DNA of 64,000 nt. Origin: Clostridia bacterium. Its GTDB lineage: Bacteria > Acidobacteriota > Terriglobia > Terriglobales > Acidobacteriaceae. The notes beneath the pieces were generated by a model. It was given only the letters and a program-made list of their open reading frames with translations. It had not been told where the DNA came from and made no database searches. The stretch lies in the NCBI GenBank assembly GCA_035561135.1, contig DATMYA010000079.1, positions 1-64,000 of the forward strand, read 5' to 3'. The translations under genes and the position numbers were made by a program. This document shows positions 61,748 through 64,000 of this stretch, one piece after another. Every line of letters begins with the position of its first letter. Position 1 is the first letter of the stretch.

Positions 61748-64000
61748 TTAGAAAGTGATTCTCAACGAAAGTTGCAGCGACCGATTTCCGCCCATCTGGA
61801 ACAGCTCATTCAGGACGCCGCGACTCTTGTTCAAGGTCTCCTTCGGTACTCCCAGCTGTGTATCTCCGGGAGCAAAGCCAAAGTCATAGTCGCCGAACAC
61901 AGGATGGTTGAACACGTTGAACGCATCTACCTTGAACTGCAGCTTGAACTTCTCAGTCAGATTGAACTTCCGCCCGACCGACATATTCACTTGCCAGATC
62001 CCGGGTAGCCGTAATTCATTGCGACCCAAGGTTCCCTGCCGTGTGAAGAATGGCGTCTTACCGTTCGCACCGCCAAGTACAAAAGGCGGTAGAGCAAAAG
62101 CATCGGGGTTCAGACGCTGGCCTCCCGGGACGCTTGCATCGTCTATCCATTGGGGCATGCCCGCAACAACATCGGGACGAATTTCCAATGTGGTTCCGTC
62201 CAGCCGATACAAAGTGCCGGCGCTCAGATCGAAAGGAGCACCAGTTTGGGCGTACACGGTGGAATCAACGGACCAGCCGTTCGCCAAACTTTTCACGATC
62301 AAACCGAGTGGTTCAGGAAGTGCTCCAGTTCTCAACTTCGGTATTTCGTATGTGACGGCTGTGGAGAAGTTGTGCCGCACGTCGAAGTCGGCATTGCCTC
62401 GCGTCATACTGCCATTGCTGGCTTCGTCCGAAACAGTATCAAGGGCGTGTGACCAGGTATAGCTCGCCATCATCTGGAGGCCATTCGCTAGACGGCGTTG
62501 ATATTGTGCCTGTAGCGAGTTGTAATCCGACGTCGATGCATTCGTCGTGTACATAATCATCCAATAATTCGGATTAGGCCGCGGTCCAAGATTGTTATTG
62601 AGCAGGTTATTCAAACGGTGCGTAGTCAGCATGTCGCGCCCTGCCGAGGCTACGTAGGAGAGAGTAAATGTCTGATTATTGCCTAACGACTGCTGAAGCG
62701 CCACATTCCATTGCAGCGTATACGGCAGCTTAAGGTCCGGGTTCGTCGCGAAGACATTCGATGCTATCGTTGCCGGGTAAGGCTGGGTCGGCAAAGCCGG
62801 AGCCGCCGCCTGTGCAGCCGAGACCGGATACGGTAGGTTTTTCGTATTCAACGATACATTGAATGGATACAGACTAAAACCATTCAACGACTGCCCGCTC
62901 CCCAGATCGTAAAAGACGCCGAAACCGCCGCGCAGCACGGTTTCCCGTCCGCTGGCCTGATTCAACTGGTAAGCGACTCCCACCCGTGGCGCAAAGGCAG
63001 TATAGAAAGTTTTATAGAAAGGCGCATCAGGCGGCGCCAAGGTTGCAGTTGAAGTATCGAATCCTGATTCCAGGTTGCCGGTGATGCCGGACAGAATGAG
63101 TGGCTTTATCCCATTCGCATCGCTGGGCGGCGGGTTCAGCTCCCAACGTACTCCATAATCCACGGTTAGACGCCGCGAAGCTCTCCAGGTGTCAGCTAGA
63201 TATAAGGAGAGATTGTCAAAGCGTGGGCGAACTGCTTGCTTCTGAGTGACATTGAGGGAGTACAGTCTTGGTACCCAGCCAGCAACCCCTGTATTCACCA
63301 TTAGGTCCTGGCTGTTAACGGAAGCCATTGAGTAGTACTCTGTGGGGCCGTATGTTGGAGAGAGACGCCGATAGTCAACGCCGAACTTGAGGTGGTGACC
63401 GCCCATAGCATATGACAGGTTATCCACAATGTTTATCTGTCGATTGTATGAGTCATTGAAATCACCCGCCTGAAGAACGGACGTACTGCCACCGGGTATA
63501 TTAATAGTGAATGTACCAAGCCGGGTGCCAGTTCCGGTATTACCGTTTAGAAGGATCGACGGATCTATAGGAACTGCTCCGCCGAAATCGTCCATGGTGC
63601 GGTTGTATTGGCCTCGGCTCCTGGTGTAGTTCATCCTGAGCTCGTTGCTCAGATTGCAGGTCAAGGCGGACGTTGCGCCTAAGGTTAAAGTACGATTCGA
63701 AGCTACGTCGCCCGTCAAAACCATCATCTGACGCTCCAAATTATCGGAGGGCGTCTCTGCGTACCGCCCGAATAGCGTCAGCTTTTCGTTGAACGTATGG
63801 TCGATTCGAAGGCTGAATGCATCCATGCTGCTCGGGTTAGAGTAGGCCGCCAGGAACGGAGCCCAACCTGTAGGCTTTCCATTTAGGACTTTTTCTGGTC
63901 CGGTCGGAAGAGGCCATGCATTCAGGAGTGTCTGAAATGCCGGCGCTGCCTGCTCCCGTAATCTCAATGACGGGACATAACTATTTTCCGTTTCGGGCAA
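61748..64000 (-). CDS. TonB-dependent receptor (Oar-like), N-terminal part beyond the window
   Basis: 750 residues are visible, entirely the C-terminal beta-barrel. Alternating strands such as HTFNEKLTLFGRYAETPSDN, TWRASRRLTVDYGVRWELNPPP, SYTWSHALDTVSDEAS and SVGRKFNLTEKFKLQFKVDAFNVFNHPVF end in LQLSLRITF, the aromatic C-terminus for outer-membrane insertion. The long form with FNVFNHP is typical of the large acidobacterial carboxypeptidase-regulatory/Oar-like receptors. The substrate is unknown. The plug domain and signal peptide lie outside the window. Confidence 0.88.
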   Translation of the reverse strand: MPETENSYVPSLRLREQAAPAFQTLLNAWPLPTGPEKVLNGKPTGWAPFLAAYSNPSSMDAFSLRIDHTFNEKLTLFGRYAETPSDNLERQMMVLTGDVASNRTLTLGATSALTCNLSNELRMNYTRSRGQYNRTMDDFGGAVPIDPSILLNGNTGTGTRLGTFTINIPGGSTSVLQAGDFNDSYNRQINIVDNLSYAMGGHHLKFGVDYRRLSPTYGPTEYYSMASVNSQDLMVNTGVAGWVPRLYSLNVTQKQAVRPRFDNLSLYLADTWRASRRLTVDYGVRWELNPPPSDANGIKPLILSGITGNLESGFDTSTATLAPPDAPFYKTFYTAFAPRVGVAYQLNQASGRETVLRGGFGVFYDLGSGQSLNGFSLYPFNVSLNTKNLPYPVSAAQAAAPALPTQPYPATIASNVFATNPDLKLPYTLQWNVALQQSLGNNQTFTLSYVASAGRDMLTTHRLNNLLNNNLGPRPNPNYWMIMYTTNASTSDYNSLQAQYQRRLANGLQMMASYTWSHALDTVSDEASNGSMTRGNADFDVRHNFSTAVTYEIPKLRTGALPEPLGLIVKSLANGWSVDSTVYAQTGAPFDLSAGTLYRLDGTTLEIRPDVVAGMPQWIDDASVPGGQRLNPDAFALPPFVLGGANGKTPFFTRQGTLGRNELRLPGIWQVNMSVGRKFNLTEKFKLQFKVDAFNVFNHPVFGDYDFGFAPGDTQLGVPKETLNKSRGVLNELFQMGGNRSLQLSLRITF

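Overview
The window looks like chromosomal DNA of a soil-type acidobacterium (Terriglobia / Koribacter-like), with moderately high GC. That placement is inferred from gene content: a TonB-dependent receptor with a large beta-barrel, an S46 peptidase, many secreted hypothetical proteins, zinc-ribbon membrane proteins, a solute:sodium symporter with a small partner, and degenerate intergenic repeats of the CTTCGACTCG...GCTCAGG kind. No rRNA, tRNA, insertion sequence or phage gene was found.

Layout. 1-6.1 kb: housekeeping and small proteins (DUF721/DciA-like fragment, cca, divergent tsaD, a CheY-like receiver, a transglutaminase-like exported protein, small membrane proteins). 6.1-12.6 kb: a complete proteobacterial-style isc operon (iscR-iscS-iscU-iscA-hscB-hscA-fdx-iscX), with a readable promoter and two IscR-like operators in front. 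12.8-24.0 kb: a complete type I-C CRISPR-Cas locus on the minus strand, in the order cas3-cas5c-cas8c(+internal cas11c)-cas7c-cas4-cas1-cas2-leader-array. The array has 49 repeats and 48 spacers. The leader lies next to cas2 and the decayed trailer end at 12.8 kb. 24.1-27.0 kb: a quinol-type nitric oxide reductase and a translationally coupled membrane protein that carries a transposase-like zinc ribbon.

27-45 kb: metabolism and accessory genes. These are galT, yraN, a class III aminotransferase, cysS, a GNAT, a MarR-arsM arsenic methylation pair with a clear auto-operator, an EamA permease, pgsA, a solitary adenine-type DNA methyltransferase, an exported DUF1579-like protein, a GH43 lipoprotein, a TonB-like protein, and an SSS sugar symporter preceded by a LacI/CcpA-type operator. 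45.4-52.5 kb: a co-directional block of four zinc-ribbon proteins, a CsgG-like protein, a Gly/Ser-rich secreted protein and another exported protein. No function can be assigned to this block from sequence. 52.6-54.4 kb: rpsA. 55.2-58.5 kb: a nickel uptake operon (nikR, a nikMN fusion, nikQ, nikO with a His-rich tail) behind a palindromic operator. 58.6-64 kb: an exported hypothetical protein, a DPP7-like S46 peptidase and the C-terminal part of a TonB-dependent receptor.

The most informative observation is inside the CRISPR array. Two spacers overlap by 15 nt and join into one open reading frame (MVAPEYALQAEKSRIAR). The overlap exposes the base triplet flanking one protospacer, and it is the canonical type I-C PAM TTC. 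A second spacer pair looks like the same conserved phage coding segment sampled from two related phages.
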